Shown here one piece after another: positions 1 to 7,426 of a DNA stretch of 13,316 nucleotides. Both the position numbers and the translations under genes were made by a program. Numbering within the stretch: the first letter of the stretch is position 1; each line of letters starts with the position of its first letter. Source of the stretch: Acidobacteriaceae bacterium (GTDB lineage: Bacteria > Acidobacteriota > Terriglobia > Terriglobales > Acidobacteriaceae); NCBI GenBank assembly GCA_003140785.1, contig PLKY01000419.1, positions 1,728 to 15,043 on the forward strand, given 5' to 3'. The notes under the pieces were generated by a model. It saw only the letters and a list, made by a program, of their open reading frames with translations. It did not search any database and was not told the origin of the DNA.

Positions 1-21
1 GGGAACAGGGATCAGGGATCA
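1..21. repeat. Short tandem heptamer repeat at window edge
   Basis: Three tandem 7-base units are visible: GGGAACA, GGGATCA, GGGATCA. They start exactly at the left edge, so the array may continue outside the window. They lie inside the open reading frame of lipB, in a stretch with no obvious counterpart in ordinary LipB proteins. A 7-base unit keeps the frame only when copies come in multiples of three. The units are clear, but the extent of the array cannot be judged. Confidence 0.5.
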
Positions 22-455
22 GTTCTTCCGGCGAACCGGCCACGAGTAGCAGGTTCGACTCAGCGGGGCCGGAACGCAAGATCGGAGCTATCGGCATTCA
101 CGTTTCGCGGGGCACTACGTCGCATGGCTTCGCTTTCAACGTCACCACCGACCTGAGGGATTTCCAACTGATTAATCCCTGCGGCTTCACAGATCGCCCG
201 GTCACCAGCCTGGAAAGGGAAGTGGCGGATCCCGCCGCTCTGCCGAGCCTCGAATCCATTGCGCACCAGGCGGCACGGCAGTTTGGCCTAGTCTTCGGTG
301 AGCAGGTACTCGTCGTTGACTCCCTGGCAGAGATTCGCAGGCAAGCCTCCGCAGGAATCGAACAGCCCGCAGAGGCAGTGGAGGACACGCCGCTCACGAT
401 CCCGGCGGAAGTCGAGCGCTTGCGCGGAATTATCGATCGGCCCGTCCGCGCCTGA
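3..455 (+). CDS. lipB: Octanoyl-[acyl carrier protein]:protein N-octanoyltransferase LipB (3' part)
   Basis: This is the C-terminal part of LipB, the cytosolic enzyme that moves octanoyl groups from ACP to the lipoyl domains of 2-oxoacid dehydrogenase E2 and GcvH proteins, the first step of endogenous lipoate synthesis. The signature block RKIGAIGIHVSRG...TSHGFAFNV...INPCGF is plain. The family's catalytic Lys is the Lys of RKIGA (codon 78-80) and the catalytic Cys that of NPCGF (codon 180-182). The 5' end lies outside the window. The visible residues before the Lys block are Ser/Gly-rich and come partly from the heptamer repeat, so they look like an insertion. The tail after the Cys is long and ends in an acidic and Pro-rich segment. 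An E2 gene follows 113 bp downstream, a sensible partner. Confidence 0.9.
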   Translation, partial: EQGSGISSSGEPATSSRFDSAGPERKIGAIGIHVSRGTTSHGFAFNVTTDLRDFQLINPCGFTDRPVTSLEREVADPAALPSLESIAHQAARQFGLVFGEQVLVVDSLAEIRRQASAGIEQPAEAVEDTPLTIPAEVERLRGIIDRPVRA

Positions 456-486
456 TCGGCTGCGATGCCCGGACAACCGCGCGATT

Positions 487-492
487 TATAAT
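487..492 (+). promoter_or_regulatory. Candidate -10 box (TATAAT) upstream of the E2 gene
   Basis: A perfect TATAAT lies in the 113-bp gap between lipB and the acyltransferase gene, about 76 bases before its ATG. No convincing -35 box sits 16-18 bases upstream. The E2 gene may have its own promoter besides any readthrough from lipB. This rests on one hexamer only. Confidence 0.35.
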
Positions 493-568
493 CCGGCAGG
501 ACCTTGGGCGCGTCTGCAGTCTGCCTGAGCCAAATTAGAGCGGTCCGGCCTCGCGGAGAGAACGATTC

Positions 569-2164
569 ATGCCAACCGACGTCATCATGCCCCAGATGGG
601 CGAATCCATCTTCGAGGGGACCATCACCAAGTGGCTCAAGAAGCCCGGCGATCCGGTCGAGAAGGACGAGCCGCTCTTCGAAATCTCCACGGATAAGGTC
701 GATGCTGAGATTCCTTCGCCCATCGCGGGGATCTTGAGCGAAATCAAGTTTCCCGAAGGCGCCACGGTGCAGGTGAACACAGTGGTGGCCGTGCTGGTGG
801 ATAGCCGTTCGTCGGTTGCCGTACCGGATTCTCAAGAAAAGCTGACTCTCCCTCTGACTGCGACAACGCAGACGCCGGAGGCGCAGTTGGCCGCGTCGCA
901 GGTGCCGACAGAAATCGTTATGCCGCAGATGGGCGAATCCATCTTCGAGGGAACCATTACCAAGTGGCTGAAGAAGGTCGGCGATTCGGTCCAGAAGGAT
1001 GAGCCACTCTTCGAGATTTCGACCGACAAGGTCGATGCCGAAATTCCTTCACCCGTCGATGGCGTGCTCACCGAAATTAGAATCTCCGAGGGCGCCACGG
1101 TCGAGGTGAACACGGTGGTCGCGGTGATTGGCCGCGGCGCTTCAGGTGCGGGTGATCGCGGCTCCGAAGCAGTTGATGGCTCAGACGAGGTTTCGAGCCA
1201 GTCACAAGTTGCAGTACCAACTCCGTCGGCGTTAGCCGCGCCGAAGGCGCAGTTGGCCCCACCGCAGGTGGTTCGTTCGTCGCCGCTGGTGCGCCGCATT
1301 GCCAAAGAGAACAGCATCGATCTGGCGCAGGTTTCCGGCACAGGCTCCAATGGCCGCATCACCAAAGATGATCTTCTCGGCCACCTGAACAAGTCTGCCT
1401 CGCAGCGGGCAACGTTAGCCCCACCGCAGGAGTCGGAGCCGAGCCAATTTCCCACGCTTCGGGACGAGGTGGTACCTCTCACGAAGATGCGCGCCATCAT
1501 TGCGCAGCGCATGCTGGAGAGCAAACGGACCATTCCGCACGCGCACACGGTGTACAAAGTCGACATGACGCGCATTGTGAAGCTGCGCGATCGCGAGCGC
1601 GCCGGTTTCGAGCAGCGCCACGGCTTCAAGCTCACCTACATGCCGTTCATCGCCGCCGCCACAATTGGTGCGCTGAGAAGGTTTCCAATTCTTAATGCTT
1701 CGCTGGTTGAGAACTCAATTCAGTATCACGCGAACATTCACCTTGGCATCGCCGTGGCGCTCGAATGGGGATTGATCGTGCCCGTCATTCGCGCATCCGA
1801 AGGCCGCGATTTTGTCAGCGTGGCTCGCGCGATGAATGACGTCGCTGGTCGCGCGCGCTCGAAGAAACTCCTGCCCGACGAGGTTGGCGGATCGACCTTC
1901 ACACTCACCAATCCTGGGGTTTTTGGCGGCGAGTACGGACTGCCCATCATCAATCAACCCGAGTCGGCCATCCTCGCTATCGGCGGCCTGCGCAAAGAGC
2001 CCGTGGTGCTGACCGATGCCGAAGGCAACGACACGCTTGCGATTCGTTCGGTGCAGTACTTCTGTCTCGGCTTCGACCACCGCCTTATCGACGGCGCCGA
2101 TTCAGGCAAATTCATGACGGAATTCAAGGCCAATCTGGAAAACTGGAATACGGCGATCGGCTGA
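569..2164 (+). CDS. Dihydrolipoamide acyltransferase (2-oxoacid dehydrogenase E2) with two lipoyl domains
   Basis: This is the E2 core of a 2-oxoacid dehydrogenase complex (pyruvate, 2-oxoglutarate or branched-chain). It transfers the acyl group from lipoyl-lysine to CoA in the cytosol. Domains in order: lipoyl 1 (about residues 1-78, lipoylated Lys43 in STDKVDAE), lipoyl 2 (about 112-188, Lys154 in the same motif), an E1/E3-binding domain (about 237-272, SSPLVRRIAKE...GRITKDDLL), and the catalytic domain (about 300-531) with DHRLIDG, in which His504 and Asp508 are the expected active-site residues. Ala/Pro-rich linkers join the domains. The ATG at 569 is supported by GGAGAG at 555-560, 8 bases upstream. 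The doubled lipoyl layout resembles actinobacterial SucB/DlaT proteins, but the substrate cannot be decided here because no E1 gene is present. It lies downstream of lipB, whose product would modify it. Confidence 0.93.
   Translation: MPTDVIMPQMGESIFEGTITKWLKKPGDPVEKDEPLFEISTDKVDAEIPSPIAGILSEIKFPEGATVQVNTVVAVLVDSRSSVAVPDSQEKLTLPLTATTQTPEAQLAASQVPTEIVMPQMGESIFEGTITKWLKKVGDSVQKDEPLFEISTDKVDAEIPSPVDGVLTEIRISEGATVEVNTVVAVIGRGASGAGDRGSEAVDGSDEVSSQSQVAVPTPSALAAPKAQLAPPQVVRSSPLVRRIAKENSIDLAQVSGTGSNGRITKDDLLGHLNKSASQRATLAPPQESEPSQFPTLRDEVVPLTKMRAIIAQRMLESKRTIPHAHTVYKVDMTRIVKLRDRERAGFEQRHGFKLTYMPFIAAATIGALRRFPILNASLVENSIQYHANIHLGIAVALEWGLIVPVIRASEGRDFVSVARAMNDVAGRARSKKLLPDEVGGSTFTLTNPGVFGGEYGLPIINQPESAILAIGGLRKEPVVLTDAEGNDTLAIRSVQYFCLGFDHRLIDGADSGKFMTEFKANLENWNTAIG
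1231..1271 (+). repeat. Tandem small hairpin repeats in an E2 linker
   Basis: Two related units lie back to back. At 1231-1250 is GTTAGCC followed by GCGCC-GAA-GGCGC, a perfect 5-bp hairpin with a GAA loop. At 1252-1271 is GTTGGCC followed by a CCACC-GCA-GGTGG hairpin. Degenerate copies lie at 886-905 and 1414-1432. A closely similar unit is intergenic at 12384-12409. In the gene they encode the Ala/Pro-rich linker phrase LAPPQ and its variants. Confidence 0.45.
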
Positions 2165-2192
2165 TCCTGTCGTCCAGTGGAAGGTTTGCGTG

Positions 2193-3515
2193 ATGCACGC
2201 CGCAACGCGATCGACGCCAGCGCAGACGATCCCTCCTGATTCTCTTCTTGAAGCAGCAATGCATCGTGTCCGCAGGCGTCTGGCTCCCTACATGATGTTG
2301 CTGTATGTCGTCTCGTTTCTCGATCGCGCCAACATTAGCTTTGCCAAGCAGGCACTTCAATCCTTCGTCGGCATTTCAGAGAAGACGTATGCAGTCGCTG
2401 CGGGCCTTTTCTTCATCAGTTACTCACTCTGCGGATTCCCCAGCAATCTCATCCTTCATCGGGTCGGCGCAAAAAGGTGGTTCACCTTTCTCATGGTCGG
2501 CTGGGGGCTGGCCTCGATGGCGACGATGTTTGTCAGCGGCAGCGCGTCGTTCTACGTGCTGCGACTTATTCTCGGAGTCCTCGAAGCGGGTTTCTTTCCA
2601 GGTGCGGTTCTGTATTTGACATATTGGTTCCCCAATCGCATGCGCGGCGAAATCCTCGGCCTGTTCTATCTCGGCATTCCGATCTCGCTTATCATCGGCG
2701 GCCCACTCTCCGGCCTCTTGCTCGAAATGCCTTCCTGGGCCGGACTGCAAAGTTGGCAATCGATGTTTCTCATCGAGGGATTTATGGCCGTTGCGCTCGG
2801 GATTTCCGCATTCTGGTATCTCGACAACAAGCCTGCAGATGCGCGCTGGCTCCCCGCAGAAGAAAAGCGCGCCCTGACCGCATGGCTTGCGCATGAGGAA
2901 GCGGATCGCCGCTCCATCGGCCCATCGCATTTATTGCCGATGTTGCGCGATGTCCGCGTCCTGAGTTTTGTGCTCATCTACGCGCTGATTCAGATCAGTA
3001 CCTACGGCGCGATCTTCTATCTCCCCGCTGAAGTATCGGCGCTCATGCACCGGACCGTTGGAATTGAAGTTGGCCTGGTTTCAGCCGTTCCCTGGATCTG
3101 TGCGCTGGTCGCAGTGTATTTACTGCCTCGTACGGCGGATCGATACCGCGCGCATCGCGGGTTCGCCGCTCTTGCGCTTCTCATCGCGGGCTGCGCCAGT
3201 TTCGCCTTTCCGACAGCAGGACCGGGGCTCGGACTGTTGATGCTTTCCATTGCGGTCTCTGGCTTCATCGCGGTGCAGCCTCTTTTCTGGACGTTTCCGA
3301 CCGGCTATCTTGCCGATCGCTCCGCGGCAGGAGGCATCGCGTTGATCGGGACGGGCAACCTGGGCGGCTTTTTTGCGCCGAATCTCAAGATCTGGGCCGA
3401 TGAACGCTTCGGTTCGCCGCACGCTGGGTTGTATTTGTTTGCCGCAATTACGGTTTTGAATGCCGGTTTGATTGCCTCGATAAGAATTCGTCGCTCCGAA
3501 GTCGTCGCGCGCTGA
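2193..3515 (+). CDS. MFS transporter, anion:cation symporter-like
   Basis: This is an inner-membrane major facilitator superfamily permease of about 440 residues with a twelve-helix hydrophobicity pattern. LDRANISFAK after the first helix, SNLILHRVGAKRW as the helix 2-3 loop, and the central hydrophilic stretch with PADARWLPAEEKRAL resemble the ACS family (hexuronate, tartrate, phthalate and glucarate type transporters). The substrate is probably an organic anion but cannot be named. GGAAGG at 2179-2184 sits 8 bases before the ATG at 2193. GTG at 2190, in frame, is an alternative, and an internal ATG at 2259 would remove a poorly conserved N-terminus. The gene follows the E2 gene by 28 bp and may be cotranscribed with it. 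It converges on scoB, leaving 19 bp between stop codons. Confidence 0.85.
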   Translation: MHAATRSTPAQTIPPDSLLEAAMHRVRRRLAPYMMLLYVVSFLDRANISFAKQALQSFVGISEKTYAVAAGLFFISYSLCGFPSNLILHRVGAKRWFTFLMVGWGLASMATMFVSGSASFYVLRLILGVLEAGFFPGAVLYLTYWFPNRMRGEILGLFYLGIPISLIIGGPLSGLLLEMPSWAGLQSWQSMFLIEGFMAVALGISAFWYLDNKPADARWLPAEEKRALTAWLAHEEADRRSIGPSHLLPMLRDVRVLSFVLIYALIQISTYGAIFYLPAEVSALMHRTVGIEVGLVSAVPWICALVAVYLLPRTADRYRAHRGFAALALLIAGCASFAFPTAGPGLGLLMLSIAVSGFIAVQPLFWTFPTGYLADRSAAGGIALIGTGNLGGFFAPNLKIWADERFGSPHAGLYLFAAITVLNAGLIASIRIRRSEVVAR

Positions 3516-3538
3516 ATCGGGGCTCCGGTACTATTCAG
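3512..3538. terminator. Inverted repeat between convergent genes, candidate bidirectional terminator
   Basis: CTGAAT at 3512-3517 is matched by ATTCAG at 3533-3538. Inside the left arm, CGG-GGCT-CCG can extend the stem with a 5-base bulge on the right. Each outer arm contains the stop codon of one gene: TGA of the transporter at 3513-3515 and TGA of scoB, minus strand, at 3535-3537. There is no T-tract on either side, so intrinsic termination would be weak. Confidence 0.35.
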
Positions 3539-4167
3539 GAAACGGAGATCACCGGTTCCGTCTTCGCCTGCACATCTTCCAATGAAACTCCAGGAGCCAA
3601 CTCCACAAGCCGTAGGCCGTCTTTGGTGACGTCGAGCACGCAAAGATCGGTGATGATTCGATTCACGACGCGGGTTCCTGTCAGCGGCAGTGTGCACGAC
3701 TTCAAAATCTTCGGTTGACCTGATTTCGCGGTATGCTCCATCAGCACGATCACGCGCTTCACGCCGGCAACCAGATCCATTGCGCCGCCCATGCCCTTCA
3801 CCATTTGGCCGGGGATCATCCAATTCGCCAGGTCGCCGAACTCCGAAACCTGCATCGCGCCCAGAATCGCCACGTCGATGTGTCCACCGCGAATCATCGC
3901 AAACGAATCGGCACTTGAAAAGAAACTGGCCCCCGGAAGCGCAGTCACCGTCTGCTTTCCAGCGTTGATCAGGTCCGCGTCCACTTCCTCGTCGAGGGGA
4001 AAATCGCCGATGCCGAGCAGGCCATTTTCCGACTGCAGCGTCACGCTAATACCGGCCGGAATGCATCCCGCAACCATCGTCGGCATGCCTATGCCCAGGT
4101 TCACGTAGTACCCATCGCGCAATTCTTTGGCTGCACGCTGCGCCATTTCCTTGCGTGACCACGGCAT
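3535..4167 (-). CDS. scoB: 3-oxoacid CoA-transferase subunit B
   Basis: This is the beta subunit of succinyl-CoA:3-oxoacid (acetoacetate) CoA-transferase, 210 residues, the usual size. It carries the catalytic glutamate: Glu47 in the QSENGLLGIG motif, the residue that forms the glutamyl-CoA thioester in this family. NLGIGMPTMVAG near the start and GGHIDVAILGAMQVS in the middle are typical. An in-frame start 54 bases upstream exists, but the ATG at 4167 is preferred because it forms a TGATG overlap with the scoA stop, which implies translational coupling. GGAG lies about 9 bases upstream inside scoA. With ScoA it should activate or use acetoacetate and similar acids with succinyl-CoA as CoA donor. 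Confidence 0.93.
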   Translation of the reverse strand: MPWSRKEMAQRAAKELRDGYYVNLGIGMPTMVAGCIPAGISVTLQSENGLLGIGDFPLDEEVDADLINAGKQTVTALPGASFFSSADSFAMIRGGHIDVAILGAMQVSEFGDLANWMIPGQMVKGMGGAMDLVAGVKRVIVLMEHTAKSGQPKILKSCTLPLTGTRVVNRIITDLCVLDVTKDGLRLVELAPGVSLEDVQAKTEPVISVS

Positions 4168-4868
4168 CAGGATCGACTCCGCGTGATTCTCTGTTCGATG
4201 CGTTTTTGTTGATCGGGACAATTGACGATGCGATCAATATAGATGCCCGGCGTGTGGACCTGATCGGGATCGATTGCGCCCGTGGGCACTAGTTCCTCGA
4301 CTTCGGCCACCGCGACTTTGCCGCACGTCGCGGCCAGCGGATTGAAATTGCGCGCGGTCTTGCGATAGACCAGGTTGCCGCTGGCGTCGGCTTTCCATGC
4401 CTTCACCAGCGCAATGTCCGCCTTGATGCCTCGCTCGAGAATGTAAGTCTGACCATCGAAATCGCGGTGGTCCTTGCCTTCAGCGATCAGCGTGCCCACG
4501 CCTGTGCGCGTGTAGAAGCCAGGGATACCTGCTCCGCCGGCACGCATGCGCTCCGCCAGCGTACCCTGTGGGCAGAACTCTACTTCGAGTTCTCCGGAAA
4601 GATACTGGCGTTCGAACTCCGCATTCTCGCCCACGTAGCTCGAAACCATTTTGCGAATCTGGCGCGATTGCAACAGCAGTCCCAGACCCCAATCATCCAC
4701 GCCTGCGTTGTTGCTCACGACCGTCAGATTCTTCTTTCCCGTATCGCGCAGCGCAAGGATCAGGTTTTCAGGAATGCCGCACAAGCCGAACCCACCGACG
4801 GCAAGCGTCATGCCGTCTTCAATCAATCCGCCCAATGCCGACGGCGCGTCGGGATAAATCTTGTTCAT
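4167..4868 (-). CDS. scoA: 3-oxoacid CoA-transferase subunit A
   Basis: This is the alpha subunit of the same CoA-transferase, 233 residues. GGFGLCGIPENLI (residues 25-37) is the family's glycine-rich CoA-transferase signature, and ENAEFERQYLSGELEVEFCPQGTLAER is typical of SCOT alpha subunits. The frame stays open 68 codons upstream, but that extension shows no family similarity. The ATG at 4868 has AGGAA about 9 bases upstream and gives the usual N-terminus MNKIYPDA. It is first in a two-gene operon with scoB. The proposed role is ketone-body or short-chain oxoacid turnover; the substrate is inferred from family only. Confidence 0.93.
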   Translation of the reverse strand: MNKIYPDAPSALGGLIEDGMTLAVGGFGLCGIPENLILALRDTGKKNLTVVSNNAGVDDWGLGLLLQSRQIRKMVSSYVGENAEFERQYLSGELEVEFCPQGTLAERMRAGGAGIPGFYTRTGVGTLIAEGKDHRDFDGQTYILERGIKADIALVKAWKADASGNLVYRKTARNFNPLAATCGKVAVAEVEELVPTGAIDPDQVHTPGIYIDRIVNCPDQQKRIEQRITRSRS

Positions 4869-5042
4869 CGCAGCCAGTTCCTGTTCTTCGCCATTCGACG
4901 TGTGAGAGAACGAAATCTCCATGCCCGAGAGTGCGGAGTCGAGACAGTTCATGATGAAGTTCCATCGCGTCACACGACCGAGGCAATCGTAACAATGACG
5001 CCGAATCCGCGTCACGGTACGTTTGGCTGTCGTTTTGCTCCC

Positions 5043-5054
5043 TTGGACGTCCAA
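5043..5054. promoter_or_regulatory. Perfect 12-bp palindrome, candidate operator for scoAB
   Basis: TTGGACGTCCAA reads the same on both strands. It lies just downstream (in the scoA direction) of the best candidate -10 box, at about +12 to +24 from the predicted start. A repressor bound there could block scoAB transcription. The palindrome is visible; the operator function is inference. Confidence 0.3.
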
Positions 5055-5072
5055 AAGGATGAAGTTTCGCAC

Positions 5073-5100
5073 AGTGTATGAGAGAATTCCCCATACCCAA
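5073..5100 (-). promoter_or_regulatory. Candidate scoAB promoter
   Basis: On the minus strand TTGGGT (5100-5095) and TACACT (5078-5073) are separated by 16 bases, a passable sigma-70-like pair. The predicted start near 5066 would give an untranslated leader of about 200 bases before scoA. Confidence 0.3.
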
Positions 5101-5161
5101 GCTGCATAGGGAGATGGAAGAGACGGCTCAGCCGGCTAAAGTGCCCAAAACGCACATCATT

Positions 5162-5186
5162 AGAATCTGATTCCCCGTTAGATTCT
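5162..5186. promoter_or_regulatory. Inverted repeat upstream of the glycoside hydrolase gene
   Basis: AGAATCT (5162-5168) and AGATTCT (5180-5186) are perfect inverted 7-mers with 11 bases between them, ending 17 bases before the GTG start. It could be a regulator site or a leader hairpin close to the ribosome-binding site. There is no direct evidence for either. Confidence 0.3.
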
Positions 5187-5203
5187 TGAATTAAGGATGT
5201 ACT

Positions 5204-7426
5204 GTGGTTCACGCATTTCGTTGTCTTGCTGGCTTGCTCGTGCTCGGATCGTCCTTGTGTGCGCTTGCCCAGGAAGACTACCTGAATCACCTGGTGTTCA
5301 CGAACAGCCCCACCCCTGACAATGACTTCTATACCGGCGCTCGATCGGTCGCTCCGAGCCTACTCGAATCGTCAAACGGCCGGCTTCCCGTGGAGACGCA
5401 TACGGTTTTCACCCCCCCCAACGCGCTCCGTCTCCAATGGCGCTCGGTCGAAGGGGGCAGTTGGGACGCCGAAATCCGCGTTGTCAGTTACGACAACCGC
5501 GCGGCCGACTTTCGCGGCGACACACTCTCCTTTTGGTGCTACTCTGACGATCGCATCGCGGCCGCAGACCTGCCACAGGTGCAACTGACAGACGACGAAC
5601 ACAACTTCACAGCGCGTCTGCCCCTTGCCGAGTTCGCCGGCGACCTGCCCGCTGGGCAGTGGAAGCGCGTCAAGATCCCGCTGGAGCGGCTCACGACCGA
5701 ATCGATTCATCCTTTCGATGCGCGCGAGCTTCACTCCATCTTCTTCGCCCAGGGCAAGGACGACAACACGCCGCATACCGTCATCGTTGACGAAATGCGC
5801 ATCGACGACGAGCCTCTGTCTTCGACTGCCAAAGCTGCCGCGCTTCCCGTCCCCTACGATTTGCACGCCGAAGCCTTCGAGCGCCATGTCGACCTCAAGT
5901 GGGAGTCGAAAGACTCCGCCCAGCTTGCCTACACAGTTATTTATCGCTCCATGGATGAAGGTCCGTTCGAAGCAGTCGGTATTCAGCAGCCGGGCCTGCA
6001 TCGCTACGCCGACTTTGTGGGCGGTCCGAACGTACAGCTGACCTATAAGATTGCCGTGGTCGACAAGCAGTACCGCTCTTCTGCGCTATCGAGGCCGGTG
6101 AGTGCAGAGACGTATCCAATGTCGGACGACGAGTTGCTCTCCATGATCCAGGAGGAGTGCTTCCGCTACTACTGGGAACGCGGCTCGCATCCGCAATCGG
6201 GCATGGCTCTCGAAAGCGTTCCCGGCGACCCGCGCATCGTGGCCACAGGGGCCAGCGGCTTCGGCATCATGTCCATTGTAGTCGGCATGGAGCGCGACTT
6301 CATTACGCAACCGCAGGGCCTCGAGCGGCTCTCGCGCATCGTCAGCTTTCTTGAGAAGGCGCAGCGTTACCACGGCGCGTGGCCGCACTTCATGGACGGC
6401 TCGACCGGCCGCACCATGCCCGTCTTCGGCATGTATGATGACGGCGGCGATCTTGTCGAGACGGCTTTTCTGATGGAAGGGCTCCTTACCGCCCGTCAGT
6501 ACGTACAGCATCGCGGCAACGCCGGCCAAGCCCTCGCCGCACGCATCACGCGCCTGTGGGAGACGGTGGAATGGGACTGGTATGAGCGCCAGTCCGGCGG
6601 AAACGCGCTCATCTGGCACTGGTCGCCCGAGTGGTCCTGGCGCACCGATCACAAGCTCACCGGGTTCAACGAGACAATGATCGCCTATCTGCTGGCCATG
6701 GCCTCGCCCACTCACAGTATTCCCGTCGATGCCTACTACGCAGGCTGGGCCAGCCAGACGCCGGCGGCCGAGCAGTATCGCGCCGGGTGGTCCGGCACCT
6801 CAGACGGCGATCGTTACGGCAACGGAAATACCTACCAGGGAATCAAGCTTGACGTAGGCGTCGGCAACGGCGGCCCACTCTTCTTCACGCAGTATTCCTT
6901 CATGGGCGCTGACCCCCGCAAGATTCGCGACAAGTACGCCGACTACTTCGAGAACAACCGCAACATCGCCCTCATCAATTACCGCTACTGTCAGCAGAAT
7001 CCCGGCCACTTCAAAGGCTACGGGCCCGGCGTCTGGGGCTTGACCGCCAGCCTCGACCCCTATGGCTATCTTGCGCACGCACCCAACGCTGCGAGCGACA
7101 ACGGAACGATCGCTCCGACAGGGGCGCTGGGATCTTTCCCGTACACGCCAGAGGAGTCGATGGCCGCGCTCAAGTATTTCTACCGCACGCTCGGCGCCCG
7201 TCTGTGGGGAATCTACGGCCCAACCGACGCCTTCAACCTGACGGAGAACTGGTTCTCGCCTGACTATCTCGCGCTTGACCAGGCGCCGATGGTCGTGATG
7301 ATCGAGAATTACCGCAGTGGACTCATCTGGAAAAACTTCATGGCGAACCCGGAGATCAATCCCATGCTCGCGCGCATTGGTCCGCCGGCCGCCGTCGAGT
7401 CCTCTGCCGCCAGCTCTGGAAAATAG
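5204..7426 (+). CDS. Secreted glycoside hydrolase with glucoamylase-like (PF10091 / GH144-type) domain
   Basis: This is a 740-residue exported protein. A Sec signal peptide ends near Ala22 (ALA-QE). Residues about 30-203 look like a beta-rich carbohydrate-binding-type module (FRGDTLSFWCYSDD...WKRVKIPLERL...VIVDEMRIDDE). About 213-303 is a fibronectin type III-like domain. About 310-725 matches the glucoamylase-like domain, with TGASGFGIMSIVVGMERDFI, GGDLVETAFLMEGLLTARQY (Asp416, Glu419), HWSPEW, GFNETM (Glu490) and GVGNGGPLFFTQYSF. Members of this fold (GH144) include endo-beta-1,2-glucanases and sophorosyl-releasing enzymes, so beta-1,2-glucan is the leading substrate guess; the exact activity is not shown. 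I do not assign individual catalytic residues. The start is GTG with AAGGA at 5193-5197, 6 bases upstream. It seems to be a single-gene unit. Confidence 0.85.
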   Translation: MVHAFRCLAGLLVLGSSLCALAQEDYLNHLVFTNSPTPDNDFYTGARSVAPSLLESSNGRLPVETHTVFTPPNALRLQWRSVEGGSWDAEIRVVSYDNRAADFRGDTLSFWCYSDDRIAAADLPQVQLTDDEHNFTARLPLAEFAGDLPAGQWKRVKIPLERLTTESIHPFDARELHSIFFAQGKDDNTPHTVIVDEMRIDDEPLSSTAKAAALPVPYDLHAEAFERHVDLKWESKDSAQLAYTVIYRSMDEGPFEAVGIQQPGLHRYADFVGGPNVQLTYKIAVVDKQYRSSALSRPVSAETYPMSDDELLSMIQEECFRYYWERGSHPQSGMALESVPGDPRIVATGASGFGIMSIVVGMERDFITQPQGLERLSRIVSFLEKAQRYHGAWPHFMDGSTGRTMPVFGMYDDGGDLVETAFLMEGLLTARQYVQHRGNAGQALAARITRLWETVEWDWYERQSGGNALIWHWSPEWSWRTDHKLTGFNETMIAYLLAMASPTHSIPVDAYYAGWASQTPAAEQYRAGWSGTSDGDRYGNGNTYQGIKLDVGVGNGGPLFFTQYSFMGADPRKIRDKYADYFENNRNIALINYRYCQQNPGHFKGYGPGVWGLTASLDPYGYLAHAPNAASDNGTIAPTGALGSFPYTPEESMAALKYFYRTLGARLWGIYGPTDAFNLTENWFSPDYLALDQAPMVVMIENYRSGLIWKNFMANPEINPMLARIGPPAAVESSAASSGK

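Larger units (their letters stand above)
4869..5203. other. Divergent intergenic region (335 bp)
   Basis: This lies between the scoA start (minus) and the glycoside hydrolase start (plus). It holds a candidate scoAB promoter at 5073-5100, a perfect 12-bp palindrome at 5043-5054, a smaller palindrome AGCCGGCT at 5130-5137, and an inverted repeat at 5162-5186. I see no gene, RNA or mobile element in it. Confidence 0.6.

Noticed and set aside
832..1635. Long antisense open frame across the E2 gene (267 codons)
   Set aside because: It is a high-GC shadow of a certain coding region, with Ser/Arg-rich translation and no domain.
4869..5072. N-terminal extension of ScoA by 68 codons
   Set aside because: The frame is open, but the residues do not resemble CoA-transferase N-termini. 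The ATG at 4868 has a ribosome-binding site and gives the usual start.
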